DNA of 64,000 bases, taken from the NCBI RefSeq assembly GCF_016545825.1, contig NC_052618.1:12825398-12889397 (forward strand). Reading direction: 5' to 3'. The stretch is from Eucalyptus grandis. Its lineage: Eukaryota; Streptophyta; Magnoliopsida; Myrtales; Myrtaceae. Made by a program: the position numbers and the translations under genes. The notes beneath the pieces were generated by a model, which was given only the letters and a program-made list of their open reading frames with translations, did not search any database and had not been told where the DNA came from. Below, piece by piece: positions 43,891-56,735 of this stretch. Position 1 is the stretch's first letter; every line of letters starts with the position of its first letter.

Positions 43891-46781
43891 AGCAGAGCAT
43901 CGACGCTCACGAGGCGCACGGGCCGCAGAGCATCGATGCTCACGAGGCGCTCGCATTCGGGAAGAGGAACACACGAACGGGAGCTCAGCGGAAAATTCTC
44001 TATCGGATCAACCCATTTCCAGACGCTTCTCCATCTTCGCTCTCTCCATCGCGTCAATCCACCGGTTCCCACCGTCGCTTGTCCACCATCGCCGGCCACG
44101 ACAACTCTCATGCACTCAGCACGGAGCACACGGTGGGATGGCTCAGAGATTTCCGAACATTCAGAGAATCATCTCTCTCGGCTTCTTGCTTCGTCTAGTG
44201 ACCTCCAACAGACCTCCTGGCGCCACTAGCATCATCTCCGATCATTGCTCCACCGGCAGGCCGTAGCTCTATTAGCACTTGTTTTCTGGTGAGTTTGCTT
44301 GGACTGCTCTGAACTTGTCCGTTTCTCCTTCGCTGGCTCTGATCCTTAGCGTCATTGTCTCGGATGACCTCTTCCTATGATCCGATCATCCTTCGTGCAT
44401 CGGACAAAATAAACACTGTAATCTTCTTCTTCGTTCTTAGCTTCATGAAGAGGCTCAAGCATTTTTGTGTGATTTTGTTGTCGATTTCACTGCTGGCGTG
44501 TCTATATGCGCACTCTAAGTGCTTTGAATGATCATCGCCTCAAGTGCTCACTGTGAAGTGTCCATATTAATAATTTGAATCACAAATCAACGTTCACTGC
44601 AATGCGTGTTTGTCTGTAGATGGTCGATCTTGTTTAGTTCTTCCTGCCAAAAGTCTCGCAAAGATGAGCGGCCCGTGAGTGGCAGACCTAAAAGAACCAC
44701 TTCACTTTTATTTTTCTTTTTTCTTTTTTCAGAAATAGAAAAATATAAATTTTTTACTTCTCATTTAGTATTTCCGAGCTAACAATTTGTTTTAGATATA
44801 GAAAAATGAAAATGACGTTATCAAACAGATTTTTATTCCAAACATGATCCTAGAACGGAATAATAACAAAATAAAGAAATAAAATTGTTATCATACGCAT
44901 GCCCTAAATGACCCACTTCACTATTTTTTTCATCTTTCTTCTCCTACTTTGCACACGTGTTTGCCTCACATATGAGTCTTGTATTTCTATATGTACCATT
45001 GTAAACTTAGGTCATGTAACTAATGGAGTTTGTAATACTTATATAATCCAAATAACACCATACTTTTGTTGCTGCTAATACTACTGCTCAGAGTCTATAT
45101 TAAAAAAAAAAAAATATCCCCGAAATCTGCATCAAACCACCCAAACTAGCTCGATAATTTTGGGCTCGAATAGTCTTGGGCCAGGCCACTAGGCCTCAAA
45201 CTATCCTTGAGTTTGAGACCTGAATGATTGCCAAACCGGCCCAGTTCATAGATCAGAAACTATACATATATATGTTCCCATATGTCAATTCCCTCTCACC
45301 TATTGAGGCCTCAATTTCTCTCATTCTCCCGTCTCTCATGCTGGTCGAAATCTAGCCACCGCCGAGCCAACATCGCTGCCATGGTCAAGCCCCACCACTC
45401 ATCATATGGCCTCCATCTAATATGTCTCGCTCACTCCCTTAGTCCCTTTTATGCTTGCTCCCGTCTTGGTCTCCATTACGCTTCCTCGCTCTCTACCTAT
45501 AGAAAAACAGGTCTTACTAGCTTCTTTTGATGTCTTATGGTTTTTGATTTTCGTACATGCTATTTTAAATTTTTACTTTAAAATTTTAATCGATAGATAG
45601 TCCCTCTTTAAAAAGATGCAATTACCTTTTTATTATTTTTGTTTCACAATTAATTATTGACATTTAGATCGTGGAGAGCAGTGGAGGGCAGGGAGAGTGG
45701 CCATAACTGACGATTTTCATTTCCCAAGTACAAAATGAAGAAAATCGTCCTCAATTCATTTAAAATTTAATTGGAGTTATTATGATAATTGGGTTTTTGA
45801 GGTAATTTAGATTGAGTGACATAAGAGGAACCTCCCTTAAAGAATTTACAAATTTGTTGTGTTTTTACAATCATACTCTCTGATATTCTCATTTATAAAT
45901 GAGAACTTATGTAAAATAGCCGACTAATGCTAGCTTAAGATATGATCCTTTGTCGAGCTAATCAAGTTTGGAAAATTGTTACTTACATCCGGTGCATACT
46001 CTATTCATGAATTGTTCGAGCTTGGGGTGATGATTTTTCGAGAACTATCTAGTCAAGCTCTAACTTGAGCTACTTGAGTATCTTACAAATTGAAACCTTG
46101 AACTCGCCAATACTTAGCTCAATAAATTTTGTAAGCCTAATTCAAAATCTTGATTGTTATATAATTATACATAGATATCGTCATCCCATACAAGTATATT
46201 TAGTGTATCGACTTTTCGTTCGAAACAAGCTCCAAAATAAGCATGAAGTTAATACTCGGTTGAGCTCAAATCAAACACCAAGGAGGTGAGCCAATTTCAA
46301 GTTTGGCATTGTAGCAGCTCGATTAGAGACCCCTAGGCCTAGTCGTGTTGACATTGATTCAATTAATACGAGTCAATGTGTCCATTGAAGCGATTAAGAA
46401 TTTCGATGTGCAAAATTTGAGTGCAAGGTTATTGTTGAGAAATCTCATTACTCAATAACTGGTCATGATCTTCATCACACCAATTTTAATCCCCCTATAA
46501 TTTTCAATCCCTATTTTAACCGATACCTCAAATGATAAAAATAGGTGAACACTAATAAATGTAGGAAATCTTCAAAAGTCACCCTTACTAAGTCCTGGCT
46601 GTAATCTCGTAGGGATGTACCTTGGCTTCACAAATGAAAACTGAGCTTTTAGTACAATTTTTCAGAATACCTTCAATTTCGAATCACTATTTGACCATGG
46701 AAAAATTCCTTCGAGCATTTTAAATACCAAATGCCCTTCTTTTGGTTTTTTCTATAAATTGACGTGGAGCGTTTACAAAGA
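43891..46781. other. Low-coding stretch up to the assembly gap
   Basis: A plus-strand frame (43,721-44,266) of 181 codons is Ser/His/Arg-rich and unrecognised. The remainder (44,290-46,781) is AT-rich with scattered GAGCT-rich segments (45,130-45,260 and 46,020-46,350) that look like old transposon debris. No gene is supported. Confidence 0.35.
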
Positions 46782-46881
46782 NNNNNNNNNNNNNNNNNNN
46801 NNNNNNNNNNNNNNNNNNNNNNNNNNNNNNNNNNNNNNNNNNNNNNNNNNNNNNNNNNNNNNNNNNNNNNNNNNNNNNNNN
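46782..46881. other. Assembly gap (100 N)
   Basis: Exactly 100 undetermined bases, the conventional placeholder for a gap of unknown size. The inverted arm of the repeat continues to its right edge. Confidence 0.99.
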
Positions 46882-48789
46882 GAAATTATAAATGCATTTA
46901 TAATCAATAATACGTTGAGCATCGACTTTTAAGTGCCTCAATTGACATTTTATTCCTCATGATTAAACATTCTATGCAACAATAGAAAGAATTACGCAAA
47001 AGTATTAGAATAAGAAAAAACACAAGCATTTCCTCCGTCACCAAAAAGAGAAGCAATAACTGAAACTCGCATGGAATCTATAGTAGAAAAGGCCAAAAAA
47101 ATCATATTTGGGTCGGTATCGCGCATTTTCAAGTGCATTAGGATTCGACCCAGAAAAGAAGTGCCGGAGGAGGTCATTTTTGTTGCCTTCACTTTGTTCA
47201 CATTAGGAGAACTTCATGAGACGGAATGGAAGTATTGACCGGACGATTGAGTCCTAATATTTTTAATTTTTATGTAGCTAGGACATTGACTAATATTGGG
47301 CTTTTTTTTTTTTTTTGTTAGATGACTAAATATAAAAAATCTCAGTCCACCTCACTTTCCTCCTCCATCTACGCTTTCTCCTCCATCTCTAGCCATATTG
47401 AACCTAACCTTCTGCCTCCCTCTGCTGTCGCATCCGGCGGAGTTGCCGCCACATCCAAGTCAACCATTGCCGGGCATCCAACCCTCTCCATTGTCTTTGT
47501 GGTCTCCATTCATGACACCGCTCGTCCATGGCAGCGTTCAAGCTCTGGCCGTCTCGTCCATGGCCACTCTTCCCTGACATCAATTCCTCTGTTTTTTCTT
47601 TTGCCGTTTGACCTCACAGTCCATGGCCATCGGGATCTCAACCTCGCCGTCAAGGCTTGTGGCCATGTACAAGCTGCGTTCACCAGATCTGTGGAGGAGC
47701 CTCCTCATGAGCCATGGACGAGCTACGCTTGTGTACATTGATGAAACCAAATGCAGGCACGACTCTAGTCCGAGATACGGACGAGTAACGACCACGGCGG
47801 TTGTGACGATGGAGGGGTGGCTCGGCCATGGACGGGGCCGACCATGAGCCAATGGCGGCGATGACGGAGGGGACAATGGTAGTCCATAAGTCATTGTTGC
47901 TCGCGACAGGACTTTCAGATCTGGAACCATGGCTCCAACGACAACGGCTCGTACATGGCCGCGAGCGACGGTGGTTGACTTCCAGATTTGCAACTCCGTC
48001 GCTATGGACGGCCAAATTTCGAGATCTATAAAACAATGAGGGCAGGACAAATCGGAGGAAGCCGGCCATGCTCGGCTTGGACATAGTGAGGATTAGCTTA
48101 ATCAAGGTACCGGTAACTTCGCCGTTGACGAGCAAAGGAGGGGCGGAGGTCGGGCGTGGATGAAGGAGGAGGAAGAGAGGGCTGAAGAGAAGAATTTTAA
48201 TTTTTCTTCGCTGGAATCAACGCCCGATCAAATCGACACAAATCCCTTCCACATGGGAGATCCACTTGACCCACCATAACCAACAAGCTTCGGTTCGCGT
48301 AATCACTTGAAACCCATGGAAGCACATGCACGAGAGGAGGCGAGCTTCGAAGCGATTCCAAAACTTCCGATTCAACCATTGGACATACCACCCAATCAAT
48401 CACCCAAAAAAAAAAAAAAAAAAAGGTAAGAGGATGAGGGGGAAGGGGAGGAAGAAGGTAGATTTGGTTCACTTTCTTTTTTTCCCTCGTCACGAAGAGG
48501 AGGATCAAGGTGAAACAATGAAATGGCGGGCGAACATTTCTTAGAGGGGGAGAAGCTAAATCATCAAATAGACTTTGTCTAATTTCTTCCTTTTTCTGTT
48601 TTCTTTTATTTTTCTTTTGTCTAGTGGCGCACCCCACAACCTTTGCAACGGCGGAGGCCAAGGCCACGGGGAAGGAAAGAGAGAGAGGGAGGGAGCAAAG
48701 CCACTCCATAAAGAGGTAAGAGTGCTTTCAGTAACGAGGCATTATTGAAGGGAGGGGAGCAAATATTTTGATCGTTCAGGCGATAAGTG
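46882..48789 (-). repeat. Left arm of a long inverted repeat (inverted copy of the 1.85 kb repeat)
   Basis: This arm is the reverse complement, at clearly imperfect identity, of the right arm starting at 48,819. From 48,789 leftward it matches up to about 50,640. Then 46,882-46,945 matches 52,360-52,434 in inverted orientation (for example ATAAATGCATTTATAA). The segment corresponding to about 50,640-52,355 is missing from this arm. The arm reaches the gap, so its true end is unknown. Confidence 0.8.
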
Positions 48790-48818
48790 TGCAAATCGAC
48801 ATGTGGTAAAGCCGACCC
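48790..48818. other. Spacer of the long inverted repeat
   Basis: The 29-bp centre lies between GATAAGTG (48,782-48,789) and CACTTATC (48,819-48,826). Confidence 0.75.
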
Positions 48819-50640
48819 CACTTATCAGTTGAGCGATCAAAATATTTGCTCCCCTTCCCTTCAATAACGCCTCGTTACTGGAAAGCTCTCTTTCCTCTTT
48901 CTGGTGTGGCTTTGCTCCCTCCCTCTCTCTCTCTTTCTTTCCTTCCTCGGTGGCCTTGACCTCCATCTATTGCAGTGTTGTTGTGGTGCGCCCACTAGAC
49001 AAAGGAAAAAGAAAACATAAAAAGGAAGAAATTAGACAAAGTCTATTTGATGATTTAGCTTCTCCCCCTCTAAGAAATGTTCGTTCTCAGTCATTTCGTT
49101 TCACCTTGATCCTCCTCTTTGTGACGGGGGAAAAAGAAAGTGAACCAAGTCTACGAGTCAAGTAACAATAACACTTCTTCCTCCCCTCCCCTCATCCTCT
49201 TACCTTCTATTTTTTTTTTTTTTTGGGCGATTGATTGGGTCGTGTCCGATGGTTGAATCTGAAGCTTGAAATTGCTTCTCTAAAGCTTACCTCCTCTGTG
49301 CGCGTGCTTCCATGGGTTCCGAGTGATTATGCGAACCGAAGCTTGTTGTTTATGGCGGGTCGAAGTGGATCTCTGATGCTGAAGTGATTTCCGCGTCGAT
49401 TTGGTCGGGGCATTGATTCTGGCGAAGAAAATATATATAAAAAAAAAAATCTTATCTTCAGCCCTCTCTTCCTCTTACTTCGTCCACAGCCGCTCGACCT
49501 CTGCCCTTCCTCCGATGTTGCCAATGGCGGAGTCACTGGCGCCTTGATTAGGCTGACCCCCGCTATGTCTAAGATGAGCACGGTCGACTTCCTCTGTTTT
49601 TTCTGTCTCATCATTCCATAGATCTCAAAATTTGGTCATTCGCAGCGTCGAAGTTGCAGATCTGGAAGTCGATCACCATCACTCGCAGCCATGGACAAGC
49701 TGCTGTCACTAAAGCCATGGCTGTAGATCTGGAAGTCCTATCGGGAGCAACGATGGCTTATGGACTGCCATTGTCCCCTCCGTTGTTGCCCGCAGGCGGC
49801 TTGTGGTCGGCCCCATCCATGGTCGGGCCACCCCTCCATCGTCACAGCCGCTCGTGGTCATTGCCCGTCCAAATCTAAAATGGAGTCATGCCTCCAGATC
49901 TAGTATCGTCCGTGGACGCAAGCCTAGATCATCCATGGCTCGCGAGGCTCCTCCACAGATTGGCGACCGCGGCTTGTCCATAGCCATGAGCCTTGATGGC
50001 TAGTTTGAGATCCCGACAGCCATGGACTATGAGGTCAAACCGTGAAAGAAAAAACAGAGGAATAGATGTCAGGGAAGAGTGGCCATGGACAAGACAGTCG
50101 GAGCTTGAACGCAGCCATGGACGAGCGGCATCATGAACGGGCAAACCACAAAGACGACGGAGAGGGTTGGACGCCCGACAATGGTCGCCTTGCAATTCAG
50201 CTGGCGGCGACAGTGGAGGGAGGCGAGAAGGTTGGGCTCAATGTGGCTAGAGATGGAGGAGAAAGCATAGATGGAGAAGGAAAGTGAGGTGGATTGAGAT
50301 TTTTATATTTAGTCATCTAAACAAAAAAGAACAATATATAGTCAATGTCGTAGCCACATAAAAAATTAAAAATAATAGGAATCAATCATCCAGTCAACAC
50401 CTCCATTCCGTCTCGGGAAGTTCTCCTCATGTGAAGATTAAACGCAGTAAATGACGAACTCCTCCAGCACTTCTTTTTTGGCTCGAACCCAAGGCACTTG
50501 AAAATGCGCAATATCATTTTTTTATTACAGATTCCATTAAAGTTTGGTTTTTTTTTTTCTGTGATTGAGGAAATGCTTTTTTTTTTCTTATTCTAATACT
50601 TTTGCGCAATTCTTTCTATTGTTTTATGCAAATATAATGT
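48819..50640 (+). repeat. Right arm of the inverted repeat; 1.85 kb repeat, copy B
   Basis: Direct relative of 330-2,160 and inverted relative of about 46,960-48,789. The order of CT-rich block, poly-T, CATGG-rich segment and AT-rich tail is the same. Frames here do not match those of copy A. Confidence 0.75.
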
Positions 50641-52639
50641 TTAATTATAACAAGTATCTACACATTTGTTTACTTTTTAATTGTAAGAGTTATCACTAAT
50701 TATTTATTTATAATGTTATTTGCATGTATAAGTTGTTATATAATACCTAGCCCCGCATTCTAAGAATATTTCAAAAAGTCATTATAACACTCAATCAACA
50801 ATACTAATAAATTTAGGGAAGTATGAAAATAGTCATTTAATCTTTTGGTAGTGACAAATTGTGATAGCGCTAATTTCATTTTAGTGTCAAATATGAGCTA
50901 TCATATAATAATTGATTTCTCCCACATTATTAGATACTTTCAAAAACTCATCAAAATCTTCAATTAAGAATATTGATAGATTTAAGGAAGTGTGGAAAGT
51001 CTTTTTTTTTTTGTGACAAGTCATAATTGTATTATTTATATTATAACCAAATGAAAAATATCAATACTTGCTTTTCAATGGACAATTCCTCAGAGGTCAT
51101 GATGTAGTGAAAAAAAAAACACTCTTGATTTTCTCCATACAAACAAAATGTGATCAATGAGTGCACACCTACTTTTTGCCAAGGGGTGTATCACTCGGTA
51201 CATCGCAAGATTCTATTTTTATTTTTCCACCTCAAATTTGAATAAATATTATTTCAAGGATGTTATTAATGGTCCAATGTAAAACTAGTAAATTGACCCA
51301 ACTTGCTTTTGCTGAGATCATAACGTTATGTTATTTATTCAAGTCGTTATGTTGCCCATGCCTATTAATTTTTTTTTTCCAATACAAAAATTTTCCATAC
51401 ATAAAAAAGAAGAAGGTTGTGAACAATTGAAGTTACTATATTTTTTTATATCCGGTTCACCATATAAATTTCATGACTCTTCTCTTTAATTAGAAGATTC
51501 ATAAGTACTATTCGCAATTTAGTATAAATAAGTAGCAATTCCCATAGTAAATAAAGGAAATAATGTTGAGCCAAGCATTAGTTTCATCTATTCATATCCT
51601 TAGTTGACTGGCTCATCATCACCATGCTCTTGCTTTTTCTCTAATTGTTATGCATGTTCACCTTGAAGCAAACAAATCTAAAACATAACCGATCTTTGCC
51701 GACGAAATTTACATAACGGAAATTTTCAGTTTGTATCGATGAATCTAAATGTTACTCTTTTCAATAGTTCTATCGGACTGCCTAGCAAGCTCCTAAACTT
51801 TTGCTGGTCTTCGTGCTTATTCATTACAAAAATACAACTTGTCACTCCTCCATGGCATCAACATTGTTTTGCGGGATTCAAATTCTGTTCTTCTTCACCT
51901 TTGTCCTCACTTAATTGCGTAGAGAAACGGTTGAGTGAGCTGTCATTGATATTTAGTCAATGGCTCCATTCAAGCATCAACATAAATAGGAGGGCTATCA
52001 TCTCTCTCTCTCTCTCTCTCTCTCACTTTTGCATTGTAGGTTTTCTTATGCTTTAGATGCTCTTGCATCCAATTGGAAATAGCCCTTCTCTCTCTCTCTC
52101 TCACTCTCTCTGATTGTGATGCAAGAGCTACTATAAAAAATAAAAATAAAAAATGAGGACTCGAGAGGGGGGGATTAAGATGAAGTTGAAAGGTACAAAA
52201 TCGGAATTCGGGAGACTTGCTTAGCAACAATTTGAACGAGCCCAAGTTCCACGTACATAGGGCTTGTCTGACTAATTTCTGGACTTTAAAGTTATTCTTA
52301 TGATTTGCCGAGTAATCAAGAAAAGTCAACATTGTCTTGTTACTGCAAAATCTACATACCCTAATTGTCAATTAAGCCACTCAAAAGTTGATGCTGAACG
52401 TACTATTAATTTATAAATGCATTTATAATTCCATGCTTGCTGCAATGCAATATCCTTGCCTTAGTCATCAGTCAACTTGTATAAAAGCATCAATCAACCC
52501 TTCCCTATTTATGTCACTAACAAAATCTTGACTTCTCATGATTTGTGAGAACAAGGAAGTCTGGAAATTCCTTCTTTAAGGTCATAACTCAATGCAATCA
52601 CATTCATTATGTCATTTTTTTCTCAATATGGCAAGTACA
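50641..52639. other. Copy B segment with 1.5 kb absent from copy A
   Basis: 50,641-51,005 and 52,570-52,639 match copy A. The DNA between is absent there and is bracketed by similar AAGGAAGT.TGGAAA motifs (about 50,985 and 52,554). It contains a CT tract (52,001-52,024), poly-T runs and a 105-codon unrecognised frame (51,739-52,056). It may be ancestral sequence lost from A by recombination between the short motifs. Confidence 0.5.
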
Positions 52640-53115
52640 ATTTCCTAAGCTTAGGTCAATGGATCTCTCCCACATGGACAATTTAAACAAAATATGGACT
52701 GACAGTCCTCAAGAAACTTTGACTTTTGATTGTTTATGGATAGTAGAGGTTTGGAACTGTAAGAGCCTTGAAAATTTGTTTCGGCTACAAGTTTAACCCA
52801 ACTTGAAAAACTTCAAGTGGAGTCTTGTGAGATCGAGGAAATAGTCGCTAGTGGGGATGACACTCCTCACTTCAATACTACTCAAGATCTTTTCCCAAAA
52901 CTAACCTCTTTGGTGTTACATGACATGCCACAACTCAAGAGCTTCTGTCTTAACTTGCGCACTTTGAATTGGCCATTACTAAAGGAATTATGAGTGACTC
53001 ACTGTGACAAACTGAACATGTTATCCTTTGCGGCATCCATGAATAGTTGGGCTCAAAGAGATGATCAACAGGACCTCTCAAATCAAGAAGCACACTCTTC
53101 ATTTGGGAGGGTATG
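52640..53115 (+). pseudogene. NLR leucine-rich-repeat exon, copy B (part 1)
   Basis: This is the paralogue of 2591-3078. It starts after an AG (ggcaag) with VQFPKLRSMDLSHMDNLNKI and CKSLENLF, then loses about 12 bp plus frame relative to copy A and meets a TAA near 52,796. Downstream homology continues (LFPKLTSLVLHDMPQLKSF), with another stop where copy A has CGA (TGA at about 52,991). This identifies the RPS2-like LRR but shows a dead gene. Confidence 0.8.
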
Positions 53116-54077
53116 ATTATAGCTGCTCTCCCTTAGTTTCTACTTTGTTCTTTAAAGTAGTCACTAATATCATATCCATTGTATATCATGTCATGTTATA
53201 ATGTTATAGAAAACATGATCTCCCTTACCTATTAGTTTGTCAACAACATTAAGATATTCCTAATATCTTACGTATACTTTCATTTGTGGATATGCATAAA
53301 GATATGCTATTACCTAGAGTTACAAAAATATTTACAGTACTCTATTGACAGCAAAATATATTCATAATCTAACCTAATGCTACTCCTTGGCAACATCAAT
53401 AAGAATTTGACAAGAGGTCCTCTCCATTATTGACACGTGTCACACAATTGAACTTTTCTTCTCTATTTCATCTTCAACAAACTCTAAAAAAATCAATTCA
53501 AATTTAAAAAAAAAAACAAAAATAACATTAGTTCCTTGGTGCACCATCTTCTACTGTATTTTTTAATACACCGGTGCACTTCATAGTCGTCGCGTTGTCC
53601 TATTATAATACTATAGAAAACTAGAACCCCTTTCCTATATGTTTGCGGACAACATAAGGTATTTCTTATATCTTAAGCACACTTCTAAATTTGTGGACCC
53701 CATATGTTTTAGTAACATCATGAGTGCATCCCGTTACATAAGATTCTAAAGATGATAAATTTTTGTTGACAAGATAAGATATTCCTAACAAAAGATGAAT
53801 TTAGCGAGTGCAAGATATTCCTAACAAAAGATGAATTTAGTGAGTGCAAGGATCTTGAATTTAGATTCACTCTATCCACTTGACCAGACCAACTTCTACA
53901 TGAGACTTTTAAAAGCTTGAGTCTTGAATACAAGGTTCTTGAGATATAATGAACTTTAAGAAGATGGCCACCTTCCATGCAAATCATCTAAATAGGTTTA
54001 CTTTTAACAACACATGATTTATTGCCAAAAACTTCATTGAATTTACTTCTCTTGTTGTATTGGCTGTTTGACAAGAC
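53116..54077 (+). other. Intron of the LRR relic, copy B
   Basis: Collinear with 3079-4004. A block of about 43 bp is duplicated at 53,778-53,860 (AAGATATTCCTAACAAAAG twice). The 3' acceptor reads GACAAG where copy A has GACAG. Confidence 0.6.
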
Positions 54078-54530
54078 TTTCCTAACTTTGAGAGACTTTT
54101 ATTAGTCAGTAACAATATTCAGATGATACAAGATGGAAATTTTCCTGATGACATCTTTAGCAAACCCAAAACACTAACACTAGCATGCTTTCATGATGAA
54201 AAGACCATCTTTCCTTCCATATTCCTCCTAGAGATTTCAGAATCTACAAAGGCTTGAGGTATTCTGTAGCTCCTTTGAAGATATATTCCCAGATGAAGGG
54301 CTTGTTGAAGAGGGAAACATTTTGTGATTGAAAATTTAAAAGAACTTAAGTTAAGCAAGCTACACAACCTAAAGCGTGTGTAAAGAAAAGACTCTTTAGT
54401 GTCAAAAATTCTTCAAAGCATTGACACATTGGAGGTTTGGGATTGTCCCGTTTGATGACAATATTTCCAACTGTGGCATCCTTCAGAATCTAACAACATT
54501 AGTAGTGAAGAATTCCTCTAGATTTGTACA
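54078..54530 (+). pseudogene. NLR leucine-rich-repeat exon, copy B (part 2)
   Basis: Homologous to 4005-4464 (FPDDIFSKPKTLTLACFH...), with indels near 54,232 and 54,320 and an in-frame TAA (GTGTAAAG, about 54,381). The site at about 54,520-54,540 is continuous and is the empty site for the solo LTR of copy A. Confidence 0.78.
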
Positions 54531-54902
54531 CCCAGTAACAATTTCAGCTGTCACAAATTTGATCTCACTAAGATGACTATAATAGGATGTGAAAGAATGA
54601 AAGAAATAGTGGCAAATGAAGGAAACGGAAAAGGACAAGTGATTTCTTTTGGAAATCTACAACATTTGATACTCCAACATCTGCCAAGCCTAGAATGCTT
54701 CTCCTCCATCCCAAGTTCCAGCTTCAAGTTCCTATCCTTGAATATAATTGAAGTGGAAGAATGTCCAAAAATGAAGACCTTTTCTAAGGGTACGATAGGC
54801 ACACCAAGACTATTTTTTGTGACACTATTAAGATACAAGTTGGAAGAGAACTGGAAAGAGGGTGATGATCTCAATGCAACTATACAAAAGTTATCAGCAT
54901 GA
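54531..54902 (+). pseudogene. NLR C-terminal LRR, copy B (part 3)
   Basis: The open frame from 54,573 reads MTIIGCERMKEIVANEG, VISFGNLQHLILQHLPSLEC, IIEVEECPKMKTFSKG and DDLNATIQKLSA, ending in TGA at 54,902. It is the well-preserved C terminus of an RPS2-like LRR, and the homologous copy A part has two stops. The upstream exons of B are broken, so no complete protein results. Confidence 0.8.
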
Positions 54903-55028
54903 ACAAATGCACATAATATTGGTAAAGATTCGATTGACGTCATTCTCTTATCCATTCTCGTTTCTTTTTTATTTTTTGGCAGCACCGTAAGTTTTTTAAT
55001 TTTTCATTTTTTTGTAACTTTTCTATTA

Positions 55029-56134
55029 GAGATAAGTGTTTCAGAAGTCCTAAAACTTGTCACGAAAGTGCATTTCAGTCCTAAAACTTGCAAAAAGTGC
55101 ATTTAAGTCCTAAAACTTGTCAAATTGTTTCAAACGAGTCCTAAAATCGACGCCGTTAGTTTTTTTCCGTTAAAAATGCTGACGTGGCATTTTAAATAAT
55201 TTTTTATTTTCCATGTGTATTTTTAATTAATTTTTATTCATTTTAAAAAAATTAAATTTAAAAACTAAAAACTTAAATTTATTCTTATCTTATTTTCAAC
55301 AAAACTAAAAAGAAAAGTTAAAAAAATTATTTTTAAAATTGTTAAAAAAAAATTCAGTGGGGCTCCTCTCCCCCGCCGCCGCCACTGCCCACCGCCCATC
55401 GTCGGAGGGGCCGGGCAGCGACTCGCCCGGGGGCGACGGTCGCTAGCCCCGCGAGGGCTGGCGAGCCCGGATCGGGGCACCGCGCGGTGCCCCAATCTGG
55501 GCCGTCGGCCCTCGCGGGGGGCGGCCGTGCCCCCAGGCGAGTCATCGCCGGCCCTCACGGGGCGCGTGTCGGCCCTCACGGGGCCGGCGACCGTCGGCCC
55601 TCACGGGGGGCCGGCGATCGTCGGCCCCCCTGAGCGAGCCTCGTCGGCCCTTACCCGGCCCGGCGAGGGCCAACGAGGCCTCGCCCGGGCGGGCGACGGT
55701 CGCCGGCGCTCGCACTGGAGCCGGCGAGGCCCGACCACCCCCGCCTAGTGCCGGCGACCGTTGCCCGGCCCCTCCGGCGATGGGCGGCGGCGGCGGGGAG
55801 AAGGAACCGCTGAATGTATTTTCTTTAATAAATATTTTAACTTTTTTAAAAAAAATTTGGTGAAAATAATATAAAATAAATAAATTTGATTTTTAGTTTT
55901 TAAATCTAATTTTTTTAAAAAATGAATAAAAAATCATTAAAAAAATCCACGTGGAAAATAAAAATTATTTAAAATGCCATGTCAGCATTTTTAACGGAAA
56001 AGGCTAATGGCGTCGATTTTAGGACTCATTTGAAACAATTTGACAAATTTTAGGACTTAAATGCACTTTTTGTAAGTTTTAGGACTGAAATGCACTTTCG
56101 TGATAAGTTTTAGGACTTCTAGAACACTTATTCA
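55029..56134. mobile_element. MULE-like non-autonomous element with GC-rich core
   Basis: Long imperfect terminal inverted repeats of roughly 320 bp (55,029-55,350 and 55,810-56,134) begin with (G/T)(A)GATAAGTGTT-like sequence and contain TTTTAGGACTT and AAGTGCATTT motifs in mirror order. The flanks repeat TTTCTATTA exactly (55,020-55,028 and 56,135-56,143), and copy A at about 9,505-9,523 carries a single uninterrupted TTTTCTATTATTGAT. A 9-bp duplication with long inverted repeats is the Mutator-like signature. The 430-bp centre (55,360-55,800) is extremely GC-rich, with GGCCCTCACGGGG repeats. There is no transposase. Confidence 0.88.
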
Positions 56135-56665
56135 TTTCTATTATTGATGACGTTCGATCAGCATCATCATCAGCCCTATCTATCGATCGATCTTGCCTCC
56201 TACTTCACTGAACAGTAGGAAGCGAAGCAGGGCTCTCCTCCTTCTCCTTTTTGACGCCAGAGGCTGTCTCTGCTGCATTCACGAAGGACGGAGCGAAAAG
56301 GAAGCATCAGGAATTGCCAGGACTTGAGAGAAGATGGCACTGCCGAGTCTGGACAGTCAGTCCTCCACTCACTTCATCAAAGAAGAAGATCATTCTCTCT
56401 CTTTTGTCTCTCCACATTTGTATCCGACGAATCGTAGGTTCACGCTTCTGCACACATCATTCATCTCGTCTGCCGGAATTTCTTCCCGATTTTCGTGTCT
56501 TGTTGTGCGTAATTTTCTTCCGGTTTTCGTAGAGATCTTTCCTCAACCATCGTCGTCTTCTTCAGCTAGGGCTCTGCTTTTTAAGTTCATTCCGTGTAAA
56601 TTTCTCAGTCCACTACTTCAGATCATGGACCAATAGAGGTCCTCCACTGACATCATCAAAGAAGA

Positions 56666-56667
<2 letters not shown>

Positions 56668-56732
<65 letters not shown>
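56668..56732. repeat. (CT)n microsatellite
   Basis: A CT run of about 32 units, the allele-like counterpart of 10,041-10,094 in copy A. Confidence 0.93.

Positions 56733-56735
<3 letters not shown>

Noticed and set aside
43721..44266. 181-codon plus-strand frame
   Set aside because: It overlaps the minus-strand TFVD-type fragment, is low-complexity (Ser/His/Arg) and has no recognisable domain or splice context.
46882..50640. Inverted repeat as a fold-back assembly artefact
   Set aside because: The arms differ by many substitutions and indels, and one arm lacks a 1.7 kb segment, so they are separate sequences.
55265..55748. Open frames of 104 and 73 codons in the GC-rich core of the MULE-like element
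   Set aside because: Composition-driven Pro/Ala/Arg/Gly frames on both strands with no domain.
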